A stretch of DNA of 64,000 nucleotides from Ruminococcus flavefaciens (GCF_900143025.1 NZ_FRCT01000002.1:186001-250000); one strand, 5' to 3'. Positions 17,304 to 28,867 are shown, counted from the first letter of the stretch. Notes: a model not told the origin generated them from the letters alone. Numbers and translations are program-made.

Positions 17304-18602
17304 ATGTTTGTATCCGAAAATCTTGACATCAATAACGCAGGTCATCTTACGATCGGCGGAGTTGATACAGTGGAGCTTGCAAAGGAATACGGCACTCCTC
17401 TCTATGTCATGGACGAGCAGATGATAAGAAAAACTCTTCGCCGTTTCCACGACAGTATGAAGAAATATTATAACGGTAAAGGCGAGGTTCACTATGCAAG
17501 CAAGGCTTTTTCGTGCATGGAAATGTGCAGAGTCGTAGCAAGTGAGGGAGACGGACTTGACGCAGTTTCCATAGGTGAGCTTTATACTGCATATAAAGCA
17601 GGCTTTCCTATGGATAAAGTCGGCTTCCACGGCAATAACAAGACGGATGAAGAACTTCGTTTTGCAGTTGAAGTTGGTGTCGGACATATTATTGTTGACA
17701 ATATAAGCGAGCTTCACAGACTTGAAGCTATTGCAGCCGAAATGCAGGCTAAGCCTGATATAATGTTCCGAATCAAGCCGGGTATAGATGCTCATACTCA
17801 TGATTTTGTAAAAACAGGACAGATCGACAGTAAATTCGGCTTTGCACTCGAAACGGGAGAAGCATTTGAGGCAGTAAAGGAAGCTATAAGCTGCAAAAAC
17901 GTAAATCTCAGCGGACTTCATTGCCATATCGGTTCACAGATCTTTGATATAGCTCCATTTGAAGAAGCTGCAAGAGTAATGCTCGGATTTATCGCAAAGA
18001 TAAAGAACGAACTTGGTTTCGAGGTAAAAGGACTTAATCTTGGCGGCGGTTTCGGAATAAAGTACCTTAACGAGCATGATCCCGCTCCGTTTGAGGTCTA
18101 CCTTGAAAGAGTTTCAGGTGTTGTAAGAGAAGAGTGCTCCAAACTTGGCATTGAGCTTCCTGCTATGTACATAGAACCGGGGCGTTCGATAGCAGCTCCG
18201 GCAGGAATAACACTTTATACCGTTGGTGCTCGCAAGGAAATACCGAATATAAGGACATATGTCTCTGTTGACGGCGGCATGGCTGACAGCCCGAGATATA
18301 TCCTTTACGGTTCTGAATATGAAGCTATAGTTGCGAACAAAGCAAAGGAAGAACGCAGCGAAAAGGTAACTATCGCAGGAAAATGCTGTGAAAGCGGCGA
18401 TCTTATCGGCGAGAATATGCCGCTCCAGCACGCAGAGTCAGGTGATATTATTGCTGTATGTGCTACAGGCGCATATAACTATTCAATGTCATCAAATTAC
18501 AACAGACTACAGAAGCCTGCTGTAGTATTTGTAAACGAGGGCAAATCAAGTGTTGTGGTTAAGAGAGAGACTCTTGATGATATAATCAGAAACGATATAT
18601 AA
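17304..18602 (+). CDS. lysA: Diaminopimelate decarboxylase
   Basis: A PLP enzyme that makes L-lysine from meso-diaminopimelate. 432 residues with the fold-III alanine racemase-like barrel: PLP lysine in HYASKAF (near residue 59), HCHIGSQI, LGGGFGI, EPGRSI, and the C-terminal CCESGD with substrate-binding Cys. The ATG at 17304 is used, because the in-frame ATG at 17295 overlaps the SD (GAAAGGA). It ends at a terminator shared with the convergent radical SAM gene. Confidence 0.96.
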   Translation: MFVSENLDINNAGHLTIGGVDTVELAKEYGTPLYVMDEQMIRKTLRRFHDSMKKYYNGKGEVHYASKAFSCMEMCRVVASEGDGLDAVSIGELYTAYKAGFPMDKVGFHGNNKTDEELRFAVEVGVGHIIVDNISELHRLEAIAAEMQAKPDIMFRIKPGIDAHTHDFVKTGQIDSKFGFALETGEAFEAVKEAISCKNVNLSGLHCHIGSQIFDIAPFEEAARVMLGFIAKIKNELGFEVKGLNLGGGFGIKYLNEHDPAPFEVYLERVSGVVREECSKLGIELPAMYIEPGRSIAAPAGITLYTVGARKEIPNIRTYVSVDGGMADSPRYILYGSEYEAIVANKAKEERSEKVTIAGKCCESGDLIGENMPLQHAESGDIIAVCATGAYNYSMSSNYNRLQKPAVVFVNEGKSSVVVKRETLDDIIRNDI

Positions 18603-18607
18603 AACGA

Positions 18608-18630
18608 AAGGCAGGGAATATCCCTGCCTT
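18608..18630. terminator. Bidirectional terminator between lysA and the radical SAM gene
   Basis: A 10-bp stem AAGGCAGGGA/TCCCTGCCTT with a 3-nt loop, then ATTTTTT on the plus strand. The minus-strand stop codon touches it. Confidence 0.85.
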
Positions 18631-19573
18631 ATTTTTTGTAAAAAAGCCTGCTCTGCCATGTATCAAGCTCAGCGAGCTTCTTATCTATGCCGCCGAGGAC
18701 TGCGATCTTATCCGCACTCCACATAGGAGCTATAAGTTTGGATTTATCTCCGTCACCGGTAATACGCTCAATTACGGTCTGAGCGGGGAGCACTTCCAGC
18801 TGTTTAACTATTATGTTTATGTATTCATCACGGCTGAGAAGCTGAAATTCGCCGTTTCTATACATCTTTTCAAGCCGAGTGCCTCTTATGACATGAAGCA
18901 TTTGAAGCTTTACTGCGTCGGGTTCCATTTTTGCAGCTTCGACAGCTGTTTCCAGCATCATTTCCGATGTTTCAAAGGGGAGCCCGTTGATTATATGCAA
19001 ACAGACTCTGATGCCCTTGCTTTTTAGCTTGTAATATCCTCTGAGGAACTCCTCGTGGGTACAGCAACGGTTTATAAGTTTCAATGTATCATCGTGACAG
19101 CTTTGCATTCCAAGCTCTACTGTAAGGTTAGTTTGCAAGCTTAAACTGTAAAGAAGATCTACTACCTCCTCGGACAAGCAGTCAGCACGCGTACCTATAG
19201 ATAAACCGCATACATTGGGAAATCCTATAGCCGAATAATAACATTCCTTCAAAACGCTTAAAGGAGCATATGTGTTGGTATTTGCCTGAAAATAAGCTAT
19301 GAATTCAGCGCTGTCGCCGTATTTTTTCGCTATCCGCCTGTGTTCGGCTTCAAGCTGTTCTTTTACCGTTAATCCGCTGTGAGTAAAATATCCGCTTCCG
19401 CCGTCGCAGAAAATACAGCCGCCTACACCTTTTGTACCGTCTATATTGGGGCAAGTAAAGTCGCAGTCAATTACGGCTTTGTATATTTTTTGGCCGAATT
19501 TGTTTTTGTTATAATAATTCAGCGTATAGTAACGCTTGTTATCACAAGAATATATAAAAGGACTTTTGTTCAT
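18629..19573 (-). CDS. TIGR01212 family radical SAM protein (YhcC/YtqA-like)
   Basis: 314 residues. The cluster motif is C-x11-C-x2-C (FTCP...GGCIFC, near residues 40-55) as in the YhcC/YtqA group, followed by the radical SAM barrel with the LSIGTRAD and ELGMQS segments and a late HVIRGTRL. YhcC-type proteins are housekeeping radical SAM enzymes thought to act on tRNA or other macromolecules; the exact reaction is not firmly known to me. AAGGAGGCG precedes the ATG. Monocistronic. Confidence 0.9.
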   Translation of the reverse strand: MNKSPFIYSCDNKRYYTLNYYNKNKFGQKIYKAVIDCDFTCPNIDGTKGVGGCIFCDGGSGYFTHSGLTVKEQLEAEHRRIAKKYGDSAEFIAYFQANTNTYAPLSVLKECYYSAIGFPNVCGLSIGTRADCLSEEVVDLLYSLSLQTNLTVELGMQSCHDDTLKLINRCCTHEEFLRGYYKLKSKGIRVCLHIINGLPFETSEMMLETAVEAAKMEPDAVKLQMLHVIRGTRLEKMYRNGEFQLLSRDEYINIIVKQLEVLPAQTVIERITGDGDKSKLIAPMWSADKIAVLGGIDKKLAELDTWQSRLFYKK

Positions 19574-19594
19574 TCTACGCCTCCTTGTGAAAAT

Positions 19595-19623
19595 ATGTTA
19601 CCATATCACTTTAATTTTGTCAA
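19595..19623 (-). promoter_or_regulatory. Promoter of the TIGR01212 radical SAM gene
   Basis: On the minus strand: TTGACA (19623-19618), 17 nt, TAACAT (19600-19595). Confidence 0.7.
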
Positions 19624-19672
19624 TATTTAGTATATAAAAAATAAATATCGCAATATCTGGGCTGATTATCTA

Positions 19673-19701
19673 TTGACATTTTGCACAAAGTGCGCTAAAA
19701 T
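19673..19701 (+). promoter_or_regulatory. Promoter of aroK, spacer carries a small palindrome
   Basis: TTGACA (19673-19678), 17 nt, TAAAAT (19696-19701). The spacer contains GCACAAAGTGC, a 4-bp palindrome that could bind a regulator. Confidence 0.7.
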
Positions 19702-19736
19702 ATAAGAGTAATATTTTTTAAGGTTCTGATGCTATT

Positions 19737-20246
19737 ATGAAGGATAAGAATATTGTATTGATAGGTATGCCGGGAGTAGGCAAAAGTACAGTCGGAGTTA
19801 TTCTTGCGAAACTCACAGGCTGCAAATTTGTAGACACTGATCTGATAATACAGGAAAAGGAAAATAAGCTTCTTAAAACTATCATAGCCGAAAAAGGCGT
19901 TGACGGTTTTATAGAGACCGAAAACCGTATTCTAAGCAAGCTTGATGTTAAAAATTCGGTTATTGCTACAGGCGGAAGCGTTGTTTACGGCGAAGACGCA
20001 ATGAAAAATCTTGCTGAAAACAGCGTAGTCGTTTATCTGAAACTTGATTACAATAAGCTCAGATATCGCCTCGGCAATATCAAAAACAGGGGAGTCGTTA
20101 TCCGTAAGGGGCAGTCCCTTAACGGACTATATAAAGAAAGAGTCCCGCTGTATGAAAAGTATGCAGATATCACCATTGATGAAAATGGCTGCAATGTAGA
20201 GAAAACGGTAAGTAAAATAATGTCGGAAATATACGATCATTTGTAA
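19737..20246 (+). CDS. aroK: Shikimate kinase
   Basis: Phosphorylates shikimate at O3 in chorismate synthesis. 169 residues, family length. P-loop GMPGVGKST (residues 9-17), substrate Asp in VDTD, FIETE with the conserved Glu, ATGGSVVY glycine pair, and a lid with arginines near residue 117. The SD is weak (AAGG about 13 nt upstream). No other aro genes are adjacent; it stands alone between its promoter and the minD-like promoter. Confidence 0.92.
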   Translation: MKDKNIVLIGMPGVGKSTVGVILAKLTGCKFVDTDLIIQEKENKLLKTIIAEKGVDGFIETENRILSKLDVKNSVIATGGSVVYGEDAMKNLAENSVVVYLKLDYNKLRYRLGNIKNRGVVIRKGQSLNGLYKERVPLYEKYADITIDENGCNVEKTVSKIMSEIYDHL

Positions 20247-20315
20247 GAAATGAACAATTATAAACCTACAAAAACACTGAATTGCACAATTTTACGTTTC
20301 TATTCAAAAAGTTCT

Positions 20316-20344
20316 TTGACATTTAGCTAATTATGTGTTACAAT
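20316..20344 (+). promoter_or_regulatory. Promoter of the minD-like/mgsA unit
   Basis: TTGACA (20316-20321), 17 nt, TACAAT (20339-20344). Confidence 0.8.
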
Positions 20345-20439
20345 GTATAGTAGGATTATTATTATTAATAATTATCAGAATTCGGTGCCGTTTATGCAGC
20401 AAAACTGCTTTGGCTTGCGGATATCGGAAAGGAATCGAA

Positions 20440-21177
20440 ATGTCTAAAATTATTGCTATTACCTCAGGAAAAGGCGGAACAGGTAAATCCACAGTCTGTG
20501 CAGGACTTGGTTATACTCTCGCTAAACAGGGACACAGAACTCTTATAATAGAGCTTGATTTTGGTCTCAGATGTCTTGACATTATTTTCGGTGTAGAAGA
20601 TAATATCAAGTATGATCTCGGTGATGTCCTCAGCGGAAAAAAGACTGCTCTTGAAGCGGTTGCTCAGATCCCTATGGCTTCAAACCTTAATATTCTGTGT
20701 GCTCCCAAAACACTTACTTCAGTAAGTGCAGAGCAGATAGTAGAGATATGCCGTTCCGTAAAGAAGTATTTTGAGTACATTATTATCGACACAGGTGCAG
20801 GAATCAATTCCCATGTATTTGATATCGTAGAACAGGCAAATCTTATACTTGTTATCTCTACTCCTGACCCTGTCTGCATACGAGATGCAAGCCTTATGTC
20901 AGACGAGTTCTACAACAGAGGAAATAAAAGTCAGAGACTTATTATCAATAAAATAAGCAAGCGTATCATCGGCAGTGAGCTTATCTCTAACCTTGATGAG
21001 ATAATTGACAAGGTCGGTGTACAGCTCATCGGAGTTATCCCCGATGATTTCAAGATGACAGTTGCTACAGGTAAGGGCAATCCTATCCCTACTGACAGTG
21101 AGGCACTCAAAGCCTTTGACGCTATTTCAAAGCGACTTGGCGGAGAATTTGTGCCGCTTACAGTCAAGACTGTATAA
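20440..21177 (+). CDS. minD: MinD-like ParA/MRP family ATPase
   Basis: 245 residues with the deviant Walker A GKGGTGKST (residues 10-18, signature lysine first), LDFGLR in switch I, and switch II IDTGAGI. MinD positions the division-site inhibitor MinC. This protein has the MinD core, but its C-terminus (RLGGEFVPLTVKTV) is only weakly like the MinD membrane-targeting helix, and no minC or minE lies beside it. It could therefore be a MinD paralogue. The ATG at 20440 is preceded by AAAGGA; the frame extends upstream without an RBS. mgsA follows by 40 nt. Confidence 0.82.
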   Translation: MSKIIAITSGKGGTGKSTVCAGLGYTLAKQGHRTLIIELDFGLRCLDIIFGVEDNIKYDLGDVLSGKKTALEAVAQIPMASNLNILCAPKTLTSVSAEQIVEICRSVKKYFEYIIIDTGAGINSHVFDIVEQANLILVISTPDPVCIRDASLMSDEFYNRGNKSQRLIINKISKRIIGSELISNLDEIIDKVGVQLIGVIPDDFKMTVATGKGNPIPTDSEALKAFDAISKRLGGEFVPLTVKTV

Positions 21178-21217
21178 AATAAGATATTAATCCGCTAAGC
21201 GGGGAAAGGAAAGATAT

Positions 21218-21619
21218 ATGAAGATCGCAATTATAGCACATGACGCTAAAAAAGAGCTGATGGTGCAATTCTGCAGCGCATACTGCGGCATTCTGTCAAA
21301 GCACACACTTATTGCTACAAATACAACAGGAAAACAGGTAAGCGAAGCTACAGGGCTTCCTATCAAAAGATATCTTAGCGGACAGGGCGGCGCTGAACAG
21401 ATACTGGCACTTCTTTCATGTAATGAAGTAGATGTTCTTCTGTTCTTCAGAGACCCTATAAATCCCAAGGCAGCAGATGTTCATGGAATGAATCTTCTTA
21501 GACTCTGCGACGTTCATAACGTACCTGTTGCTACAAACATCGCTACCGCAGAAGCGCTGATACTCGCACTCGAAAGAGGCGATCTTGATTGGCGTGAGGT
21601 CGGTAATCCGAGCATCTAA
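21218..21619 (+). CDS. mgsA: Methylglyoxal synthase
   Basis: Converts dihydroxyacetone phosphate to methylglyoxal and phosphate, a bypass that relieves sugar-phosphate stress when phosphate is low. 133 residues. Family signatures are IAHDAKK, the phosphate site TNTTGK, LSGQGGAEQI, and the catalytic Asp in FFRDPI. GGAAAGGA precedes the ATG. It shares a transcript with the minD-like gene, an arrangement seen in other Firmicutes, and ends at a strong terminator. Confidence 0.95.
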   Translation: MKIAIIAHDAKKELMVQFCSAYCGILSKHTLIATNTTGKQVSEATGLPIKRYLSGQGGAEQILALLSCNEVDVLLFFRDPINPKAADVHGMNLLRLCDVHNVPVATNIATAEALILALERGDLDWREVGNPSI

Positions 21620-21625
21620 ATGTTC

Positions 21626-21652
21626 AATTGTCCCTTCTAAAGGGACAATTTT
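21626..21652 (+). terminator. Terminator after mgsA
   Basis: An 11-bp stem AATTGTCCCTT/AAGGGACAATT with a 3-nt loop and a short T tract. No T-box elements precede hisS. Confidence 0.8.
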
Positions 21653-21685
21653 CATGTAAAAACAAACAGGAAAGGCTTGAAATAT

Positions 21686-23020
21686 ATGGCTATGAATATA
21701 AAACGTCCAAACGGAACAGAAGACGTTCTCCCGAAAGACGTTCACAAATGGAATACAGTTGAAAAGATCGCACGAGAAACAGCTGAAAGCTTTGGCTTTT
21801 CTGAAATACGTATCCCTACCTTTGAGAATACTGATCTTTTCCTTCGTTCTGTAGGTGAAACCACAGATGTTGTACAGAAGGAAATGTATACCGTAAAAGC
21901 AAAGGAAACTGAATTTACTCTCCGTCCTGAGGGAACAGCAGGTACTATCCGTGCGATGCTCCAGAACGGACTTCTCAATGAAGCACTGCCGCAGAAGGTA
22001 TTCTATATGCTTTCATGCTTCAGACATGAGCGCCCACAGGCAGGAAGACTCCGCGAGTTCCATCAGTTCGGACTTGAAATGGCAGGAAGTGCTGCCCCTA
22101 CAGCAGATGCAGAGGTAATTTCTCTTGCAAAAACACTTCTCACCAGACTCGGACTGAAAAATATCGAGCTTTACATAAATTCTATCGGCTGTCCTGCTTG
22201 CCGTGCAAAGTATCATGAAGCACTCAGAGCTTATTTTGAGCCTCATAAGGAAGAACTTTGCGATACCTGCAAGGAAAGACTTGTAAAAAATCCTATGAGA
22301 CTTCTTGACTGTAAGAGCCCTATATGTCAGGAGATCGCCAAGGATGCTCCGTTTATCACAGATTACCTCTGTGAGGAATGTGATGATCACTTCAAGAAGC
22401 TTCAGACATACCTTACAAATCTGGGTATCGAGTATAAGGTAAATCCAAAGATCGTAAGAGGTCTTGATTATTATACAAAAACTGTTTTCGAATTCGTTAC
22501 TACAGAGATCGGCGCACAGGGAACTGTTTGCGGCGGCGGAAGATATGACGGACTTATCGAACAGCTCGGCGGACAGCACATACCTGCACTTGGCTTTGGA
22601 ATGGGAATTGAAAGACTTCTTCTCGTTATGGACAAGCAGGGCTGTGATTACCTAACACCTAAAAAGTGTGATATTTATTTTGCTACAATGGGCGATGCTG
22701 CGCTTGAAAAGGCTATGGAGCTTGTAAAGGGGCTCCGTGAATTCGGCTACTGTGCAGAATATGATCTTATCGGCAGAGGTATCAAGGCTCAGATGAAGTA
22801 CGCAAATAAAATAGGCGCGGCTTATACAATTGTTCTTGGTGACAATGAACTTGAGGAAGGAAAAGCAAGACTCAAGGAAATGGAAACAGGAAACGAGACA
22901 GAGATACTGCTTAACGATAAATTTACAGCAAATTTTGAAAACGAGTACTTTAATAAGGTTCTCGACTGCATTGATGATGAAAACGGATCAATGTTTGCAT
23001 TCACAGGGGAGGATAAATAA
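21686..23020 (+). CDS. hisS: Histidyl-tRNA synthetase
   Basis: A class II synthetase, 444 residues. Motif 1 region with RPNGTEDVLP, motif 2 FRHERPQAGRLREFHQ, the HisRS-specific RGLDYYTKTVFEF, the GGGRYDGL loop, motif 3 GFGMGIERL, and a C-terminal anticodon-binding domain. The ATG at 21686 is taken (AGGAAAGG 10 nt upstream); an in-frame TTG at 21677 is too close to the SD. aspS begins 2 nt after the stop, so hisS-aspS are co-transcribed, as in B. subtilis. Confidence 0.97.
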   Translation: MAMNIKRPNGTEDVLPKDVHKWNTVEKIARETAESFGFSEIRIPTFENTDLFLRSVGETTDVVQKEMYTVKAKETEFTLRPEGTAGTIRAMLQNGLLNEALPQKVFYMLSCFRHERPQAGRLREFHQFGLEMAGSAAPTADAEVISLAKTLLTRLGLKNIELYINSIGCPACRAKYHEALRAYFEPHKEELCDTCKERLVKNPMRLLDCKSPICQEIAKDAPFITDYLCEECDDHFKKLQTYLTNLGIEYKVNPKIVRGLDYYTKTVFEFVTTEIGAQGTVCGGGRYDGLIEQLGGQHIPALGFGMGIERLLLVMDKQGCDYLTPKKCDIYFATMGDAALEKAMELVKGLREFGYCAEYDLIGRGIKAQMKYANKIGAAYTIVLGDNELEEGKARLKEMETGNETEILLNDKFTANFENEYFNKVLDCIDDENGSMFAFTGEDK

Positions 23021-23021
23021 A

Positions 23022-24800
23022 ATGGCAGACAGTATGAAAGGCTTAAAGCGCACACATTACTGCGGAGAAGTGACTGAAGCAGGCAAAGAAGTCGTAGTTG
23101 GCGGATTTGTTGACAGAATAAGAGACAAGGGCGGCGTTATCTTTATTGTTTTAAGAGACAGAACAGGCGTTGTTCAGCTTCTTTTCAATGACGAGACAGA
23201 CCGTGAGATATTTGATAAAGCTGCATCATGCAAGAGTGAATATGTTCTTATGGCTAAGGGCGAAGTACGTGAGCGTGAAAGCAAGAATGATAAACTGAAA
23301 ACAGGTAACGTTGAAATATTTGTAAATGACCTCAGAGTACTTGCAAAGGCTCAGACACCTCCTTTCGAGATCGTAAATGAGACAAAGGTAAATGACGAGC
23401 TCCGTCTTAAATACCGTTATCTCGACCTCAGACGCGCACCGCTCCAGCAGAATATCATCATGCGCCATGAAATAGCTAAAGTGACTCGTGAGTATTTCTA
23501 CGAAAACGGATTCCTTGAAATAGAGACTCCTATGATGATGAAATCAACTCCTGAGGGCGCAAGAGATTATCTTATCCCGTCAAGAGTTCATCAGGGCAAA
23601 TTCTATGCACTTCCTCAGTCTCCCCAGATCTATAAGCAGCTCCTTATGGTCTCGGGCTATGACAGATACATACAGCTTGCACGCTGTTTCCGCGATGAGG
23701 ATCTTCGTGCAGACCGTCAGCCTGAGTTTACACAGATAGACCTCGAAATGTCATTTGTTGATGCTGAGGATATTCAGGAGTGTGTTGAAGGATTTATTCA
23801 GCGTGTATTTAAGGAAGTAATGGGTGTTGATGTACCTACTCCTCTCCCAAGACTTACATTTGCTGATGCTATGAACCGCTACGGTTCTGATAAGCCGGAT
23901 ACACGTTTTGGCTTTGAGATCCAGGATATCACAGAAACAGTAAAGGATATCGACTTTGTTGTATTTAAGAATGCAATAGAAGAAGGCGGCAGTGTACGTG
24001 CTATCAATGTAAAGAACGGTGCTGCAACATATACTCGTAAGGAAATTGACAAGCTTGTAGAGCACGCTAAGGGTATCGGTGCTAAGGGTCTTGCATATAT
24101 CCGCTGGGCAGATGAGCCAAACTGCTCCTTCAAGAAGTTCCTGAAGGACGGCGAGCTTGAAAAGATATGTGCTGCTGTAGATGCACATGAAGGCGATCTC
24201 GTTCTTATATGTGCTGATAAGACAAAGACTGTTCTTGCTACACTCGGTGCAATAAGACTTATCTGCGGCAAGAAGCTGGATGTTATCCCTGATGATGTTT
24301 ACAACTTCCTCTGGATAACAGAAATGCCATTCTTTGAATATGACGATGAAAACAATACATGGGTAGCTGCGCATCACCCATTTACAATGCCTATGGAAGA
24401 ATGTCTCGGTTATCTTGATACCGATCCCGCAAATGTTCGCGCAAAGGCATGGGATCTGGTTCTTAACGGTACTGAGCTTTCAAGCGGCTCAATGCGTATA
24501 ACTGATTTTGAGCTCCAGCAGAAAATGTTTGAAGCACTTGGCATGACAGATGAGGAGATACAGGCTAAATTTGGTTTCCTCGTTGATGCTTACCGTTATG
24601 GTGCTCCGCCTCACGGTGGAATGGGTATAGGTCTTGACAGACTTGCAATGATAATGTGTAAGGCTGATAGCCTCCGTGATGTAACTGCATTCCCGAAGGT
24701 ACAGAATGCAAGTGAGCTTATGTCTGAGTGTCCGTCTGTCGTTGATGACGAAAGCCTTGAAGTTCTTGGCATAAGCGTTGTAAAAAAAGAAGATGAGTAA
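23022..24800 (+). CDS. aspS: Aspartyl-tRNA synthetase (bacterial type)
   Basis: 592 residues: N-terminal OB-fold anticodon domain (about 1-120), class II core with motif 2 ARCFRDEDLRADRQPEF, a GAD insertion domain (about 290-410) typical of bacterial AspRS, and motif 3 GLDRLAM near the C-terminus. The ATG at 23022 follows GGGGAGGA within the hisS end. The upstream-open frame would overlap hisS by almost 200 nt and is not used. It overlaps the nudix gene by 8 nt. Whether the enzyme discriminates tRNA-Asn is not evident. Confidence 0.97.
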   Translation: MADSMKGLKRTHYCGEVTEAGKEVVVGGFVDRIRDKGGVIFIVLRDRTGVVQLLFNDETDREIFDKAASCKSEYVLMAKGEVRERESKNDKLKTGNVEIFVNDLRVLAKAQTPPFEIVNETKVNDELRLKYRYLDLRRAPLQQNIIMRHEIAKVTREYFYENGFLEIETPMMMKSTPEGARDYLIPSRVHQGKFYALPQSPQIYKQLLMVSGYDRYIQLARCFRDEDLRADRQPEFTQIDLEMSFVDAEDIQECVEGFIQRVFKEVMGVDVPTPLPRLTFADAMNRYGSDKPDTRFGFEIQDITETVKDIDFVVFKNAIEEGGSVRAINVKNGAATYTRKEIDKLVEHAKGIGAKGLAYIRWADEPNCSFKKFLKDGELEKICAAVDAHEGDLVLICADKTKTVLATLGAIRLICGKKLDVIPDDVYNFLWITEMPFFEYDDENNTWVAAHHPFTMPMEECLGYLDTDPANVRAKAWDLVLNGTELSSGSMRITDFELQQKMFEALGMTDEEIQAKFGFLVDAYRYGAPPHGGMGIGLDRLAMIMCKADSLRDVTAFPKVQNASELMSECPSVVDDESLEVLGISVVKKEDE

Positions 24801-25251
24801 TCGTTTTTACGCTGTATGCGGAATTCTCGACATTGACGGAAAAATCCTTTTCGTAAGGCATACATACGGTCCTGCAAAGGAGCGTATACTTATCCCAGGC
24901 GGCTATGTTAAGGAAGGGGAACTGCCTTCAGATGCGGTAAAGCGTGAATTCTTTGAGGAAACAGGCGTTAACGCAGAAGCTGACTCTGTATTTGCAGTTC
25001 AGTTTCGTGCCGAGCAGTGGATAATAGTATTCCGCCTTAAATACATATCGGGAGAGCCGGTTTCGGACGGTTATGAAAACAGTGAGGTATTGCTTCTTAC
25101 ACCTGAGGAAGCTGTAAAGCGAAGCGACATCACAAACATGAGCCGTGCAATACTGAATGCATACATAAATGATCGTGAAAATACGCTTGCAAAAGGGGAT
25201 TATAAGTCGATTTCCTTAAAAGCAGGCGAATACGAAATATTTGGTGTATAA
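24793..25251 (+). CDS. NUDIX hydrolase
   Basis: 152 residues. A complete Nudix box G-x5-E-x7-REFFEETGV is present (residues about 36-58, beginning GGYVKEGELP). The start ATG overlaps the aspS end by 8 nt, so it is translationally coupled to the synthetase operon. It hydrolyses a nucleoside diphosphate linked to some moiety; the substrate is unknown. Coupling to tRNA synthetases hints at house-cleaning of nucleotides, which is only an inference. Confidence 0.88.
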   Translation: MSNRFYAVCGILDIDGKILFVRHTYGPAKERILIPGGYVKEGELPSDAVKREFFEETGVNAEADSVFAVQFRAEQWIIVFRLKYISGEPVSDGYENSEVLLLTPEEAVKRSDITNMSRAILNAYINDRENTLAKGDYKSISLKAGEYEIFGV

Positions 25252-25279
25252 AAAATATTTATAAATTGAAAAATTTTTA

Positions 25280-25367
25280 TTGACATTTTTATCGTTTTGA
25301 GGTATAATATTTATTGTCAATGGATAATTGCAAGGGAGCTGTCTGTAGGGAAAGCTCCCTTTCTGTT
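25280..25367 (+). ncRNA. Candidate tiny RNA or abortive leader: perfect promoter followed at once by a terminator hairpin
   Basis: Perfect TTGACA (25280-25285), 17 nt, TATAAT (25303-25308) predicts a start near 25315. Only 17 nt later a hairpin AAGGGAGCT (25332-25340) / AGCTCCCTT (25353-25361), 12-nt loop, followed by TCTGTTTATTT, would end the transcript at about 50 nt. No reading frame fits. A second promoter for the ATPase operon follows at 25398. It could be a small RNA, an attenuated leader for the ATPase genes, or a terminator for read-through from the nudix gene. Confidence 0.45.
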
Positions 25368-25397
25368 TATTTACAAAACTAATTAACATAATATCTA

Positions 25398-25426
25398 TTG
25401 ACTGCGCATATCATTTATGATATACT
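25398..25426 (+). promoter_or_regulatory. Promoter of the V/A-ATPase operon
   Basis: TTGACT (25398-25403), 17 nt, TATACT (25421-25426), 44 nt before the first ATPase gene. Confidence 0.75.
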
Positions 25427-25470
25427 AAGAAAAGTAAATGACCAACGGTCATTTTAAAGGAGGCGTTTAA

Positions 25471-25779
25471 ATGGCATCAGAAGCTGTAAAAAGAATTCTT
25501 GAAGCTGAGGCTATGTCTGATAAGAAAAATGCCGAGGCACGCAAACAGCGCGATGATATCATCAGCTCTGCCTCAGGAAGTTCCTCGCTTGCTATCCAGA
25601 AAAAGATCGCAGAAGCTACTTCGGAAGCTGTAAAGATCAGAGAAGGATACAATGAGAAGCTGAAGGAATACGAGCAGAATGCTGAAAACGAATGTAATAA
25701 AAAGCTCAGCAGTATAAAGCAGCTTGCTGAGAAAAATATGGATTCAGCTGTTAATGAAATAATCAACAGGTATTTTTGA
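25471..25779 (+). CDS. ntpF: V/A-type ATPase peripheral stalk subunit G/H
   Basis: 102 residues, nearly all charged alpha-helix, rich in Ala/Glu/Lys and predicted to form a long coiled coil. This fits the small stator subunit that pairs with subunit E (NtpF of Enterococcus hirae, AhaH in archaea). AAAGGAGG precedes the ATG. It is the first gene of the nine-gene order F-I-K-E-C-G-A-B-D, the same as in the E. hirae Na+-ATPase operon. Identity rests on position and composition. Confidence 0.82.
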   Translation: MASEAVKRILEAEAMSDKKNAEARKQRDDIISSASGSSSLAIQKKIAEATSEAVKIREGYNEKLKEYEQNAENECNKKLSSIKQLAEKNMDSAVNEIINRYF

Positions 25780-25812
25780 GATCTGCACTTGAAAAGGAGA
25801 GTGATGTAAAAT

Positions 25813-28252
<2,440 letters not shown>

Positions 28253-28265
28253 TGGAGGTGGAGAT

Positions 28266-28859
28266 ATGTCAGGACTTGACGATATCCTGAACCTCATCGA
28301 AGCTCAGCAGAAACAAACAGAGGACAGTATTATGAAGTCTGCGGCAGACAAGGCACGAAAAATCAAGGCTGACGGAGCTGAAAAAGCTAATAAGGCTTAT
28401 GAGGAACACCTTTCCAAAGCCAAGGTTCAGGCGGAAAAGGATTTTGAAAACTCCTGTGCCTCAGCAGATGCTGCTATGAAACGTAAGATACTTGCCTGTA
28501 AAGTTGAGCTTATTGATGAAGCTATAGAAAAAACTATAGATAAGCTGAAAAAGCTTCCCGATAAAGAGTATTTTGAGCTTATACTCAAACTTGTTGAACG
28601 TCATATACAGCCGGATAAAGGCTTTATCGAACTCGGAAAAGCTGACCTTGCAAGGACTCCAAAAGAATTTGAAAGCGAGCTGAATACACTTGCTTCCAAA
28701 AAAGGCGGCAGCATACAGCTTTCCAAAGAAGCTGCTGACATTGACGACGGTTTTATACTCAGCTATGGCCTTATATCGGAAAATTGCAGCTTTAAGGCTA
28801 TGATCGAATCTGAAAAAGATGAGATCAGAGATACGGCTGCAAGAGCACTGTTCAGGTAG
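28266..28859 (+). CDS. ntpE: V/A-type ATPase stalk subunit E
   Basis: 197 residues. The N-terminal half is a charged coiled coil (AADKARKIKADGAEKANKA) and the C-terminal half an alpha/beta domain ending DEIRDTAARALF, the normal subunit E layout. The start ATG 28266 is preceded by GGAGGTGGAG; the frame upstream lacks an RBS. It forms the peripheral stalk with the small subunit and caps the A3B3 head. Confidence 0.9.
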   Translation: MSGLDDILNLIEAQQKQTEDSIMKSAADKARKIKADGAEKANKAYEEHLSKAKVQAEKDFENSCASADAAMKRKILACKVELIDEAIEKTIDKLKKLPDKEYFELILKLVERHIQPDKGFIELGKADLARTPKEFESELNTLASKKGGSIQLSKEAADIDDGFILSYGLISENCSFKAMIESEKDEIRDTAARALFR

Positions 28860-28867
28860 GTGATAGC

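Noticed and set aside
21620..21685. Possible T-box riboswitch before hisS
   Set aside because: Only a short terminator hairpin is present; no stem I specifier loop and no T-box sequence.
22830..23021. N-terminal extension of aspS into hisS
   Set aside because: Overlaps hisS out of frame; the GGGGAGGA-supported ATG at 23022 matches the AspRS family start.
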